Source: Paenibacillus silviterrae
GTDB lineage: Bacteria > Bacillota > Bacilli > Paenibacillales > NBRC-103111
DNA: 64,000 nt
Direction: 5' to 3'
Assembly: GCF_030167925.1 (NCBI RefSeq)
Contig: NZ_JASKUT010000002.1
Span: 248,001 to 312,000, forward strand
Part shown: positions 1 to 8,758 of the stretch, in pieces
Position numbering within the stretch: position 1 is the stretch's first letter
Layout of the letters: every line of letters starts with the position of its first letter
The notes under the pieces: model-generated
What the model saw: only the letters and a program-made list of their open reading frames with translations
What the model was told of the DNA's origin: nothing
The model's database searches: none
Translations under genes and position numbers: made by a program

Positions 1-363
1 CCTGAAGAGGATGTCCGGCGTGTTGCCGAGTTTCATGATGAGGTGCAGCGAAGATTCGCCAATCCGTTGGTCGATTTATCCGGACAAGGCAGCGAGATGA
101 CTGTGAACTTCTCCGGGCCACAGATGGTGGATCATGTCATCTTGATGGAAGACCTTCATTACGGCGAACGCGTAGCATCGTATGTGATTGAAGCGGAGTT
201 CGCCGGAGAGTGGATTCCTATCTTCCAGGGGAGCGCAATCGGCCATAAGAAGATCGATCGATTTGCTCCGGTTCCAGTCGAGAAGCTTCGGTTTCGGACG
301 CTGCAATCGATCGGTATGCCGGTGATACGAAGATTTGCCATATTTCACACGGCTGAAGAATGA
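1..363 (+). CDS. GH29 alpha-L-fucosidase, C-terminal end (partial)
   Basis: Only the last 120 codons lie in the window; the reading frame is open from base 1, so the gene begins upstream. The visible part looks like the C-terminal beta-sandwich of GH29 alpha-L-fucosidases: a segment around 'NPLVDLSG', then 'RVASYVIEAEF', 'GSAIGHKKID' and 'IRRFAIF', the last being typical of the end of these enzymes. The family removes terminal alpha-L-fucose from glycans; the catalytic domain is not visible. The stop at 361-363 lies 19 bases inside the 3' end of the convergent AraC gene. A fucosidase fits the host-glycan theme of the window. The family call rests on the C-terminal pattern only. Confidence 0.6.
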   Translation, partial: PEEDVRRVAEFHDEVQRRFANPLVDLSGQGSEMTVNFSGPQMVDHVILMEDLHYGERVASYVIEAEFAGEWIPIFQGSAIGHKKIDRFAPVPVEKLRFRTLQSIGMPVIRRFAIFHTAEE

Positions 364-1160
364 GGATCTGGCTCCCCCGCCGGATCCTTTTCGCACAAGG
401 CAATAAAGGCGGAGGGAGAAAGCGACGTTTCCTTCTTGAAGGTCCGGTAAAAGTAGGAGCTATCGTAAAAGCCGAGATATTCGGATATTTCGGCAATGGT
501 CATCGCCGTGTTCAAGAGCAGGCTACGGGCTTCCGTGATGCGCAAGTGCCTTTGGTATTGGACGGGAGTTTGTCCAGTTACTTCTTTGAACAAGGATATC
601 GTATAATTCGTCGATCGCCCAATCTGCTCCGCCAATTCCCTTGCATGTATCGTACGGCGGTAATTAGCCGTAATGTATTGCTGAATTTTGCCGGATTGCT
701 GCCACTTCATGGGGGATATTTCTCCGGTTTCAACGTCACGGCTAGCTATCCCTATCAATTCCTGCAAAATTCCGGAGCCGATAAAGCGATGCATCGGTTT
801 GCCTTCCAAATGTTCGCGATGCAAAGCCTCGAACCGTTTCTTGATATATTCAAAGTTTCTTACTTTGGTTTTCGTGAACGCAAGCTTGTCCAATAAGGGA
901 ACCGTACCCGAAGGTATGAGGTGATGGAACAAGGCCGAAAATTTCTGATGGGGCTCCTTCACGTAGTTCTCCGCACCGCGATAGGTTCCTTTCGGAATGA
1001 AGACCAGGTCGCCTTTCTCGGCAATCACCGTAGCATGGTTAATCGTATACTGCAGCTTCCCTTGAACAACCAGAATAAGGATATTCTCATTTACGGTTTG
1101 CGGCAGCATGCGCCAGTTCGGAATTTTATCGTCAAAATACGTGATATACTGCGTAATCAG
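345..1160 (-). CDS. AraC-family transcriptional regulator with cupin-like sensor domain
   Basis: Roughly 271 residues. The N-terminal half resembles the AraC cupin ligand-binding domain ('VVQGKLQYTI', 'KGDLVFIPKGTYR'). The C-terminal 100 residues are a two-helix-turn-helix AraC domain ending 'IAEISEYLGFYDSSYFYRTF', followed by the usual 'KKETSLSPSAF'. The first ATG in frame is at 1109, but the only good ribosome site (AAAGGAGG, 1168-1175) lies 7 bases before an in-frame CTG at 1158-1160. Starting there adds 17 residues that continue the cupin, so a rare CTG start is proposed. It is convergent with and slightly overlaps the fucosidase gene and probably regulates neighbouring glycan genes; the effector is unknown. 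Confidence 0.8.
   Translation of the reverse strand: MITQYITYFDDKIPNWRMLPQTVNENILILVVQGKLQYTINHATVIAEKGDLVFIPKGTYRGAENYVKEPHQKFSALFHHLIPSGTVPLLDKLAFTKTKVRNFEYIKKRFEALHREHLEGKPMHRFIGSGILQELIGIASRDVETGEISPMKWQQSGKIQQYITANYRRTIHARELAEQIGRSTNYTISLFKEVTGQTPVQYQRHLRITEARSLLLNTAMTIAEISEYLGFYDSSYFYRTFKKETSLSPSAFIALCEKDPAGEPDPHSSAV
363..391 (+). terminator. Terminator-like hairpin after the fucosidase gene
   Basis: A 10-bp stem (AGGATCTGGC with GCCGGATCCT, one internal mismatch pair) with a short C-rich loop is followed by TTTT. It sits directly at the fucosidase stop, inside the convergent AraC gene's coding end. Confidence 0.5.
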
Positions 1161-1284
1161 GGGGATACCTCCTTTGCAGGAATATTTTCCTATCTCTATC
1201 GTACCACGTAAACCGCTTCGATTTCCAATGATATTATCCCTAAAATTGGTGAATTATACATGGCTTGCAAAGGTCAACATTACG

Positions 1285-1311
1285 TATAATTCCCTTATGA
1301 ATGCGCTTGCA
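1285..1311 (+). promoter_or_regulatory. Putative -10 box and cre-like CcpA site upstream of the lipoprotein gene
   Basis: TATAAT at 1285-1290 is a good sigma-A -10 box, although no clear -35 is seen at 17 bp. TGAATGCGCTTGCA at 1298-1311 differs at one position from the strict cre form TGAAANCGNTTNCA. It would lie across the transcription start, a position that predicts carbon catabolite repression by CcpA. The downstream ribosome site and ATG are at 1320-1338. Confidence 0.5.
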
Positions 1312-1335
1312 TTTATAAAAGGAGGGTATCATTTC

Positions 1336-2691
1336 ATGAGAAAAATAGGTAGATTCTCCGTCTTGTACAGCGCCTTACTCGCGGTGTCTATCGCGGGTTG
1401 CAGCGGCGGCGGTGCGGACACGCTGCAAAGCGAATCCGGCATGAAGCCAGAACCAGCGGGCAAGAGCTCGTCAGGTACCGGTTATAACAATGAGCCGGTC
1501 AAGCTGGGCATTTATGACTATCAGGCGGGCATCAACGAGCGCGAGCTGGAGACGCACATCCTGAAGCCAATCCAGGCCAAGTATCCGAACATAACCTTCG
1601 AGCTGCTCAAAGCCAAGTCGGCTGAGGAGCTGACAGGCTCAGGCGTCGTTCCCGATCTGGTTGTTACCAGCAATGTATTCGTAAAGCAAATGCTTGAACT
1701 GGAGCTTGGCGAAGATCTACAGCCGATGGCCAAATCGGCCAACTTGAATCTGGAACGCGTCGAACCGGAGGTCATGAATGCAATCAAGGCATTCGGCAGC
1801 AAAGGTGAGCTCTACGCTTTGCCTTTCTCGATGAATTATGGCGTAATGCTGTACAACAAGGAAATCTTCGATAAGTTTGGGGTACCCTATCCGAAGGATG
1901 AGATGACCTGGAACCAGACACTGGAGCTTGCAAAGCAGGTGACCCGAACAGAGAACGGGACGAATTACGTCGGCGTTTCCATGGGAGCTCCGCAGCCTCT
2001 GGTGCGGCAATATTCGCTTCCAGTCGTGGATGATAAGCAAGAGAAATCGATCATTGCAGCTTCGGAGGGCTATAAGAAAATATTTACTTTGCTGCGCGGG
2101 CAATACGATATGAGCGGCTATCTTGGGCCCAATAAGGAATTCAGCTACGGCATCAACGAATTTCTCAAAACGCAGACGCTTGCCATGCATCCGAACTGGA
2201 TTGCAGGCGTGACGGATAGCTTGGTGCAGCTGGAGAAGGAGGGCAAAGCCTTCCATTGGGATATCGTCTCCTTTCCAACGTACGACGACCGGCCCAAGCT
2301 GGGGAGACAGGTTGATTTTCATTTGTTCATGGTCCCCCCGACAGCGAAACATAAATCGGCAGCATATGAGGTGATCCAGCTGCTCCTACAGGATGAAGCT
2401 CAGCTGGCCATGAACAAGGCCGGAAGGATGACGGTGCTGAAGGATCCGGCGCTGAAGAAGGATTTCGCCAAAGATTTGAAGGTGTATGAAGGTAAAAATT
2501 TGGCGGGCATATTTAAAGTGACACCGGCTCCCGCCCCGGTCAGCACGGACTATGACAACAAGATTTATGCCATACTTCAGGAGTCGAACAAGGAGATGGC
2601 ACAGAACGGCATGGACGTGAATACAGCACTGCGGCTCGCCGACGAGAAAGCTAACAAGCTGATTCTGGAAATGAAGCAGCAGCGCAAATAA
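1336..2691 (+). CDS. ABC-type sugar-binding lipoprotein (family 1 solute-binding protein), no cognate permease
   Basis: 451 residues. The start is the ATG at 1336, preceded by AAAGGAGGG; the frame is open further upstream but has no ribosome site there. Signal peptide with lipobox 'SIAGC', predicted lipidated Cys22, then a Ser/Gly/Glu-rich linker. The mature part has the family 1 periplasmic-binding fold pattern, e.g. 'PFSMNYGVMLYNKEIFDKFG'. These lipoproteins bind oligosaccharides for CUT1 importers at the outer face of the membrane. No permease genes accompany it: the next genes downstream are a convergent histidine kinase and response regulator, so it may instead present ligand to that kinase (inference). 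A cre-like site upstream suggests CcpA control. Confidence 0.85.
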   Translation: MRKIGRFSVLYSALLAVSIAGCSGGGADTLQSESGMKPEPAGKSSSGTGYNNEPVKLGIYDYQAGINERELETHILKPIQAKYPNITFELLKAKSAEELTGSGVVPDLVVTSNVFVKQMLELELGEDLQPMAKSANLNLERVEPEVMNAIKAFGSKGELYALPFSMNYGVMLYNKEIFDKFGVPYPKDEMTWNQTLELAKQVTRTENGTNYVGVSMGAPQPLVRQYSLPVVDDKQEKSIIAASEGYKKIFTLLRGQYDMSGYLGPNKEFSYGINEFLKTQTLAMHPNWIAGVTDSLVQLEKEGKAFHWDIVSFPTYDDRPKLGRQVDFHLFMVPPTAKHKSAAYEVIQLLLQDEAQLAMNKAGRMTVLKDPALKKDFAKDLKVYEGKNLAGIFKVTPAPAPVSTDYDNKIYAILQESNKEMAQNGMDVNTALRLADEKANKLILEMKQQRK

Positions 2692-2721
2692 CGTTTGGTA
2701 AATCAAGGTAATTGTACGGGA

Positions 2722-2744
2722 GCCGTCTCAAACTTTGAGACGGC
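2722..2744. terminator. Bidirectional terminator-like palindrome between convergent genes
   Basis: GCCGTCTCAAA and TTTGAGACGGC form an 11-bp perfect inverted repeat around one base. It separates the stop of the binding-protein gene (2691) from the stop of the convergent kinase gene (2753). T-rich sequence on the far side is modest. Confidence 0.65.
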
Positions 2745-2752
2745 CTGTGCTC

Positions 2753-4564
2753 TTAATTTTGTCTGGCTGGAACCCGGAGTGTGATGGTCGTCCCTTCCCC
2801 CCGTTTGCTGCTAATCTCGACCCCGTAACACTCACCGAAATAATATTGAATCCGATCATGGACATTCTTGATCCCGATATGCGCTTCATCCAGCGTATTG
2901 CTTGGCTGGGAAATACGATCTCTCAGGTGCTGCAGCTGCTCTTCACTCATGCCGCACCCGCTGTCTTTGACTTGAATGAGCATATCGTCGCCGGCGATGG
3001 AGGTGGTAATTTCCAGCACTCCGCCGCCGGCTTGCCGTTCTAATCCGTGTACGATGGCATTCTCAACAATCGGCTGCAGCGAGAAATGCATCACATGTAT
3101 GGATTCCGTGCCCGATGACAGCTGTTCTCTATACGTAATTCTGTCTCCAAAGCGCATTTGCTGCACCTGAATATAGAGGCGAATCAGCTTAAGCTCTTCT
3201 TCGAGAGGTACGGTTTCCTTGCCGGTTTGGATATGAAAGCGGAATAACCGGCCGAGCAGCCCGATCATTTCCGCAATATCTCGCTGGCCTTGTATGATGG
3301 CCTTCATTTGGATGGATTCAAGTGAATTGGCCAGAAAGTGGGGGTTGATTTGACTCTTCAGGGCGCCGAATTGTGCGACCTTCTGCTGAACCTTAGCCAT
3401 GGCGGAGCGTTCGATATAAACTTGCAGATCTTGGACCATTTTTTGGATCCCGCTGTATAATACACCGAACTCATCCTGCCGGTCACTTCGAATATTGACA
3501 TCGAAATTTCCCATGCCTACCAGCTTGACTTGTCTGCTTAAGTAGATGATTGGTTTCGTGACGCGCTTATATAGGATGAACATAAAGAGAAGTGCCATGC
3601 CAAAGGATCCGAAGGCAAGAGCCAGTGTGATAATGCGAAGCAGCTCGGCAGGCTTTGTCATCTCGACTTCATCAATGTACTGAACAACCTTCCACCCGGA
3701 ATAAGGAGAAGTAACAAAATTAATATAAGATTTGTTACCGTCTATCGGGGCGTAGAAGCTGCCCAGGTGATTGCCGAGTACCGTTTGCAGAACCGCAGGC
3801 TCCAGATGAATTTCCCCTGTCTCGCTGCTTTGCGGAGCGGAGTTGTAGATGATCCCGCCCTGCTCGTCCATGATGATAAAATTACGGTTGCTGTTTTCCG
3901 ACAGCTTCAGGATTTCCCGTAAGGAGTCCAAACGAATATCCAGCAAAATGACACCGAGGGGATCCCTGCTGCCTACTTTGTTAATGACTCTTGCAATGGA
4001 GATGACAGGCTCGCGCGCATTGACCCGATGATAAGGAAGATGCGTGCCGATCAGAACGACTCCGCCCCGCTGCTCGAGAGTTTTTCTATACCAAGGCTCT
4101 TGTGTAAAATCTTTAAAAACATAGTCCGACGGGTTAAAGTTGGCGGAGTAGAATACTCGGTTACCCGTGTAGATCTGGACACTGTCCAAATTTTTGATCG
4201 TCATTTCGATGGAGCTGATGAAATTTTCAATAGAGTAACGGTATTGCAGCTTTTGATTCTCCAGATTATCGATGGCCTGGAAATTCCACTGCTCTAAAGC
4301 CTCCAGCAGCTGCCCATCCATTTGTGCATTCAAGGTTCCTTTCTCAATGCTCTGCAAATACTGGTCAATGTTGAAGGAAAGGTTGTTAAGAATCAGATTC
4401 GAGCTGCTTTGATATTCGCTTTTGACCGCATCAAGAGAAAATACATAGAGTATGGCGGATATCACCATGAGCGGAATCGTGATGGTTGCAATCATGAGGA
4501 CGAATATCTGATGATTGACGTGCTTTAACCGGAACCGATTCGTGAAAACTTTGAGCTTATTCAT
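2753..4564 (-). CDS. YesM-type sensor histidine kinase
   Basis: 603 residues. A membrane helix near residues 18-42, an extracytoplasmic Cache-like region of about 270 residues, and a second helix near 312-335 lead into a HAMP domain. The phospho-acceptor segment is of the His_kinase (PF06580) type, with the His in 'LKSQINPHFLANSLE'. The ATPase domain shows the N box 'QPIVENAIVHG' and G box 'DSGCGMSEEQ'. It lies 4 bp after the YesN-like response regulator gene, so the two are co-transcribed. It probably senses an extracellular sugar, or a sugar-loaded binding protein such as the lipoprotein encoded at 1336, and controls the importer at 6406-9646. The partnership follows from gene order. Confidence 0.88.
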   Translation of the reverse strand: MNKLKVFTNRFRLKHVNHQIFVLMIATITIPLMVISAILYVFSLDAVKSEYQSSSNLILNNLSFNIDQYLQSIEKGTLNAQMDGQLLEALEQWNFQAIDNLENQKLQYRYSIENFISSIEMTIKNLDSVQIYTGNRVFYSANFNPSDYVFKDFTQEPWYRKTLEQRGGVVLIGTHLPYHRVNAREPVISIARVINKVGSRDPLGVILLDIRLDSLREILKLSENSNRNFIIMDEQGGIIYNSAPQSSETGEIHLEPAVLQTVLGNHLGSFYAPIDGNKSYINFVTSPYSGWKVVQYIDEVEMTKPAELLRIITLALAFGSFGMALLFMFILYKRVTKPIIYLSRQVKLVGMGNFDVNIRSDRQDEFGVLYSGIQKMVQDLQVYIERSAMAKVQQKVAQFGALKSQINPHFLANSLESIQMKAIIQGQRDIAEMIGLLGRLFRFHIQTGKETVPLEEELKLIRLYIQVQQMRFGDRITYREQLSSGTESIHVMHFSLQPIVENAIVHGLERQAGGGVLEITTSIAGDDMLIQVKDSGCGMSEEQLQHLRDRISQPSNTLDEAHIGIKNVHDRIQYYFGECYGVEISSKRGEGTTITLRVPARQN

Positions 4565-4568
4565 TTTC

Positions 4569-6176
4569 TCACAACCCCAGCTGCTTTCGATATTCGGTAG
4601 GCGTCATATTCGTTACGCTGCGGAATGTTTTTACAAAATGCTTGTAGCTTTTATAACCGCACATATTGCATACGTCCGTGATCAGGTAGTGGGGTTCCGC
4701 CAAGCATTCCTGCGCATAACGGATACGGAGCTCCGTAATGAACGTCATGTAGTTTTTGTTTAGCTTCGCTTTAAAAAGCCTGCTTAAATAAGACGGATTG
4801 TAAAAAAAGCGATCGGCCACCATCTGCAGGGTAAGCTCCTGATCAATATGCTCCCGGATATACGTTTCAATCTGTTCAAATATTTGCGTTTCTTGCGAGC
4901 CTGTTTCCGAAGCGGCCCGGTAAACGGAGCTGATATGGTTCATCCATCCGGCCAGCCATGCGAACAGTGCCTCTATGGATTGAAACTCGTCGACACATGA
5001 CAGAGTGAGCAGCTTATCGCTATACATGCCTTCTATGAAAATGCCGTTCCGGTTGGCGAAGCGAAGGGTGAGGCTTATGATTTCCTGAAGCAGCGCAAGC
5101 CAAATCTCCGGCGGGGTATGCTCCAGCCGATCGCTAAGTCTTATGGCGATTTCATTCATCAGCTTCACGGTTTGAGCTGCGTTTCCATGCTCCAAACAAG
5201 CCAGGATTTGATTCTTCTCTCTTTCGTCCAATGGTAATGTCTGCTTCCTGCTGTCCGAGGGTTCACTCTGAACATTGCCAAAGAACAATCGCGATCCGGG
5301 TCGAGAAAAGCGCTGATACAATGCCTTCTCCGCTTGCCGCAAGCTGGTGCCGAACTCATGTAATTGCCGCACCGGCTTCCCCACAGCAAGAAAGAGCGTT
5401 TCATGGTAGGGAAGGGTAGGCTCCGTTCCTGCAGGTTCGGCGGTTTCACCTGGCATAATCGTCATTACGTACATTCTGGATTTATAGAGATAGGTGAACA
5501 CCCGACGGGGTGTATCCTTCCCATACATCCAGCCGATCGCTTGTCTCACCAGGTTCTCAGCCTCTAATCTCCACCAGCGTTTGGTTTGCAATGATTCCGG
5601 ATTGCAGGGGATATAAGACACAACGAAAGATTGAAAGAGGTACGTGTCCCCTAATTCCGAACAAAGCGGCTTGATGATATCCAGCGTCACGGGCTCCTCG
5701 TCTTCCATAAGCATTTTGACAAGCTCACTGCCTTTAAGCTCCACCCCTTCTCTTACGTCACGCTCCAGTTCCGCACGTTCGCGTAAATCCAGCCGCTTCG
5801 ATTCGATGATAAGAGTCGCTTCCTTGATAGCGGCGAGGCTTTCCTCATATTGTAAAGGCTTTAATAAGTAAGCGTGTACATTGCCAAGACGGATGGCTTT
5901 CTGGGCGTAGGAGAATTCGTTGAACCCGGATAACAGGATAAAGACCGTATCCGGAAGTTCCGGCCGGAGCCGTTCGATCATCTCCAATCCGGTAAGCTCC
6001 GGCATGCGAATATCCGTAATGATCATATCCGGCCTCTCCCGTACGGCGGTATGGTAACCCTCCAGCCCGTTCTCCGCCTCGAGTATTTTGTTGAAGCCCA
6101 GCTCTTCCCAGGAAAAATAGTAACGGAGGCCCGTTCGAATCAGTGGCTCGTCCTCTACGATCAATAATTTATACAT
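4569..6176 (-). CDS. YesN-type response regulator, AraC family output
   Basis: 535 residues. N-terminal receiver domain with the acidic pair in 'LLIVEDEPLI', the phospho-acceptor Asp in 'DMIITDIRMPE', and the Lys in 'YLLKPLQ'. A roughly 300-residue linker region is typical of YesN proteins. The C-terminal AraC domain has two helix-turn-helices ('TLQMVADRFFYNPSYLSRLF' and 'ITDVCNMCGYKSYKHFVKTF'). It is first in a two-gene operon with the kinase and divergent from the ABC importer at 6406, whose promoter region (6180-6400) is the natural target. It acts in the cytoplasm as a DNA-binding activator. Confidence 0.88.
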   Translation of the reverse strand: MYKLLIVEDEPLIRTGLRYYFSWEELGFNKILEAENGLEGYHTAVRERPDMIITDIRMPELTGLEMIERLRPELPDTVFILLSGFNEFSYAQKAIRLGNVHAYLLKPLQYEESLAAIKEATLIIESKRLDLRERAELERDVREGVELKGSELVKMLMEDEEPVTLDIIKPLCSELGDTYLFQSFVVSYIPCNPESLQTKRWWRLEAENLVRQAIGWMYGKDTPRRVFTYLYKSRMYVMTIMPGETAEPAGTEPTLPYHETLFLAVGKPVRQLHEFGTSLRQAEKALYQRFSRPGSRLFFGNVQSEPSDSRKQTLPLDEREKNQILACLEHGNAAQTVKLMNEIAIRLSDRLEHTPPEIWLALLQEIISLTLRFANRNGIFIEGMYSDKLLTLSCVDEFQSIEALFAWLAGWMNHISSVYRAASETGSQETQIFEQIETYIREHIDQELTLQMVADRFFYNPSYLSRLFKAKLNKNYMTFITELRIRYAQECLAEPHYLITDVCNMCGYKSYKHFVKTFRSVTNMTPTEYRKQLGL

Positions 6177-6340
6177 TCACTGTGCCTCCTTGAGCCTGGC
6201 GTTGATCTGCTGCCGAGTTGTATTCAGTATACTACTAAAATGACATCCGTTGTTGCGAAAAACATCGAATAGACGTGATAGGTCAAAATAAGACCCTGCG
6301 AGGTAAAAGCTAAGGTATTTTGTAAAGTTTATGTATCCCT

Positions 6341-6371
6341 TATGATTTAAGTATAAATGAAAGCGCTAAAC
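6341..6371 (+). promoter_or_regulatory. Putative -10 box and cre-like site upstream of importer operon 1
   Basis: TATGAT at 6341-6346 can serve as a -10 box, with a TTGTAA (6320-6325) that is slightly too close as -35. TGAAAGCGCTAAAC at 6358-6371 keeps the TGAAANCGNT core of a cre site but deviates at its last two positions. It lies 35 bp before the GTG start of the binding-protein gene. CcpA control of the importer is inferred. Confidence 0.45.
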
Positions 6372-6405
6372 ATTTCATTTAGAAACCATTCTAGGGGGTA
6401 TTTTT

Positions 6406-7773
6406 GTGGCAGCTTTGAAAAAAGGGCTCATGACCGCAATGAGTATCGCGCTTGTCGGAACACAACTCGCAGCCTGTAGTTCGGAAACGCCTAAGGCTTC
6501 CGAACCGTCGGCAGACGGAAAGGCGCCGGCAGCATCGAAACCGGTTGAAATCACTTGGTGGAACTTCCCGAACTTCCAGCCGCTCGATGGCGAGGTGGGC
6601 AAGTATGAGAAGCAGATTATTGCGGCGTTCAATAAGAAATATCCAGAGATCAAAGTCAACCTGGAAATGATTACTTTCGAGGGTGGACCACAGAAGCTGA
6701 ATGTAGCGATCGCCTCGAACACAGCTCCTGACGTCATTTATGATGCTCCGGGCCGAATCATTGACTGGGGCAAGAAGAAGCTGCTGGCTCCTCTGAACGA
6801 TATGGTTCCTAGGGACGTGCAAGCCGATATTTCCCCGGCCTTCTGGAAGCAGTCTATGGTAGGCGACCAGATCTATATGTACCCATTCAATACGGCGCCG
6901 TTCTTGATGGCTGCTAACAAGACCGTCTTCGAAAAAATCGGTGCATTGGATTTACTGCCGTTGAACAGGCCGGATCGGACATGGACGGTTGCGGAATACG
7001 AAAAAGCGCTGCAAGCTGTTAAAGAGAAGGCGCCGGATGTGATCCCTTCCGGTTTCTTCGCGAAGAGTACGGCCGGCGACCAAGGGACGCGCGCCTATAT
7101 TGCCAATCTCGGGGTTTCCAGATTCCTGAGCGAGGATTACAGCAAAGTGGCTATCAATACGGAGCAAGCGGGTAAAGCGCTGGACTGGATCGTACAAGCA
7201 AGCAAGGATAAATTGGTTGTGCCGGGAGCCGCTTCCCTTGCTGCAGCGGATGTGAATGACTTATTCCTGCAAGGCAAGCTGGCTGTCACGCTCAACTATT
7301 CCCCTGTGCTGAAGGCGCAGAACAAGCCGCTTAAGAAGGCGCAGTTCGAGGAAGTACTGCTCCCGTTCCCGACACCGGACGGCTCGAAGCCGAAGCTTGA
7401 GCCTTATCTTGGGGGAATGGCTATCTTCGATAACAAGGATAAGGATAAGATCGCCGCTGCGAAGAAGCTGATCGACTTTATTGCTAATGATGCTGAATGG
7501 GGCAAGAAGAACCTGATCCAAACCGGCGGTTTGTCCGCACGCAACTCGATTACTGGACTTTATGACGATGCCGAGTATAAATACGCCGAGCTGGCCCGTC
7601 AGTTTATCACAGATCCTCCGACAGTAGCGGATGGCTATGCGGATATTCGTCCCTTGTGGTTCCCTGAGCTGCAGCGTGCATTGACGGGACAGGCAACAGG
7701 TAAAGAAGCGTTGGATTCCTTCGCAGCTAAGGCGAACGAAGCCATTGCCAAGGCTAAGGCTCAAGCGAAATAA
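6406..7773 (+). CDS. CUT1 sugar-binding lipoprotein of importer 1
   Basis: 455 residues from a GTG start 7 bases after AGGGGG. Signal peptide with lipobox 'QLAAC', predicted lipidated Cys24, then a low-complexity Ser/Pro/Ala linker. The mature domain carries family 1 binding-protein features ('EITWWNFPNFQ', 'VAIASNTAPDVIYD', 'DLFLQGKLAV'). It is followed by two permease genes, so it delivers a carbohydrate to them at the outer membrane face. A full-length paralogue at 31189-32556 matches at about three residues in four by eye, which indicates recent duplication. The ligand is unknown; the setting beside sialic-acid genes suggests an amino-sugar-containing glycan. Confidence 0.88.
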   Translation: MAALKKGLMTAMSIALVGTQLAACSSETPKASEPSADGKAPAASKPVEITWWNFPNFQPLDGEVGKYEKQIIAAFNKKYPEIKVNLEMITFEGGPQKLNVAIASNTAPDVIYDAPGRIIDWGKKKLLAPLNDMVPRDVQADISPAFWKQSMVGDQIYMYPFNTAPFLMAANKTVFEKIGALDLLPLNRPDRTWTVAEYEKALQAVKEKAPDVIPSGFFAKSTAGDQGTRAYIANLGVSRFLSEDYSKVAINTEQAGKALDWIVQASKDKLVVPGAASLAAADVNDLFLQGKLAVTLNYSPVLKAQNKPLKKAQFEEVLLPFPTPDGSKPKLEPYLGGMAIFDNKDKDKIAAAKKLIDFIANDAEWGKKNLIQTGGLSARNSITGLYDDAEYKYAELARQFITDPPTVADGYADIRPLWFPELQRALTGQATGKEALDSFAAKANEAIAKAKAQAK

Positions 7774-7851
7774 TACACAAAACAGTTGTAAGGGAGCGGC
7801 GTTAGGCAGTTTCGCTGCTCTCTTACATTACGGATAGGATGGGGAGAGCTA

Positions 7852-8748
7852 ATGCTAGCATCATTACGCAAAACGAGAGGCTACGTAATTCGGGACTGGT
7901 TGATGAGCTACTTGTTTATCTTGCCGGCGCTTGCATTTTTTCTGTTGTTTGTTGCATACCCGATGATCAAGGGGATTTACATTAGCTTCTTTGAATACAC
8001 GCTAAGAGATTTTGAGTTTGTGGGCTTTGGTAACTATGCAGAACTGATGCACAATGAAACCTTCCTCAAATCGATGAGAAATACCCTGATGCTGGTTATT
8101 ATTACCGTACCGGCCGTAATTATATTCTCTATCTTTGTAGCCGTTACCATCTATAAGAAAAATGAATTTACTAGATCATTCTTTCGCGGCGTGTTTTATC
8201 TACCTGCAGTATCCTCAGTAGTTAGTATCACCGTTGTATGGGGCTGGATCTACCACCCGAATTTTGGAATCTTGAACTACAGTACAAGTCTCTTCGGCGC
8301 GCAGCCCACGGCTTGGCTGGGGGATACAAAGACCGCTTTATTGTCCGTCATCGCCGTTCTGCTCACAACCTCCGTTGGACAGCCGATTATCTTGTATGTT
8401 GCCTCCCTTGGCAATATTCCCACCTCCTATATAGAGGCGGCCCAAATCGACAGGGCTACACCTATGCAAATATTTGTGAAAATAATCTGGCCGATGCTGA
8501 TGCCAACGAATTTATATATCATTGTCATTACAACGATTAATACTTTCCAATGTTTTGCATTGATCCAATTGCTGACTTCCGGCGGTCCGGTATACAGCAC
8601 GTCGACAGTCATGTACGGCGTATATGAGCAGGCATTTCATTTAGGTCAATTCGGCATGGCTTCAGCTATGGGAATTTTGTTAGCCATTATAATCGCAATC
8701 ATTTCTACCATTCAGTTCAAATACTTCGGCAGCGATGTGGAGTACTAG
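7852..8748 (+). CDS. CUT1 ABC importer permease, UgpA/MalF type
   Basis: 298 residues with about six membrane helices. The first begins near residue 20 ('LFILPALAFFLLFVAYPMIK'). The cytoplasmic EAA-type loop that docks the ATPase is visible as 'SYIEAAQIDRATPMQIFVKI' followed by 'IWPML'. It is one half of the membrane pore with the product of the next gene. Its stop (8746-8748) overlaps the ribosome site of that gene, so the two are translationally linked. No ATPase gene is nearby. Confidence 0.88.
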   Translation: MLASLRKTRGYVIRDWLMSYLFILPALAFFLLFVAYPMIKGIYISFFEYTLRDFEFVGFGNYAELMHNETFLKSMRNTLMLVIITVPAVIIFSIFVAVTIYKKNEFTRSFFRGVFYLPAVSSVVSITVVWGWIYHPNFGILNYSTSLFGAQPTAWLGDTKTALLSVIAVLLTTSVGQPIILYVASLGNIPTSYIEAAQIDRATPMQIFVKIIWPMLMPTNLYIIVITTINTFQCFALIQLLTSGGPVYSTSTVMYGVYEQAFHLGQFGMASAMGILLAIIIAIISTIQFKYFGSDVEY

Positions 8749-8758
8749 GAGGGAACCG

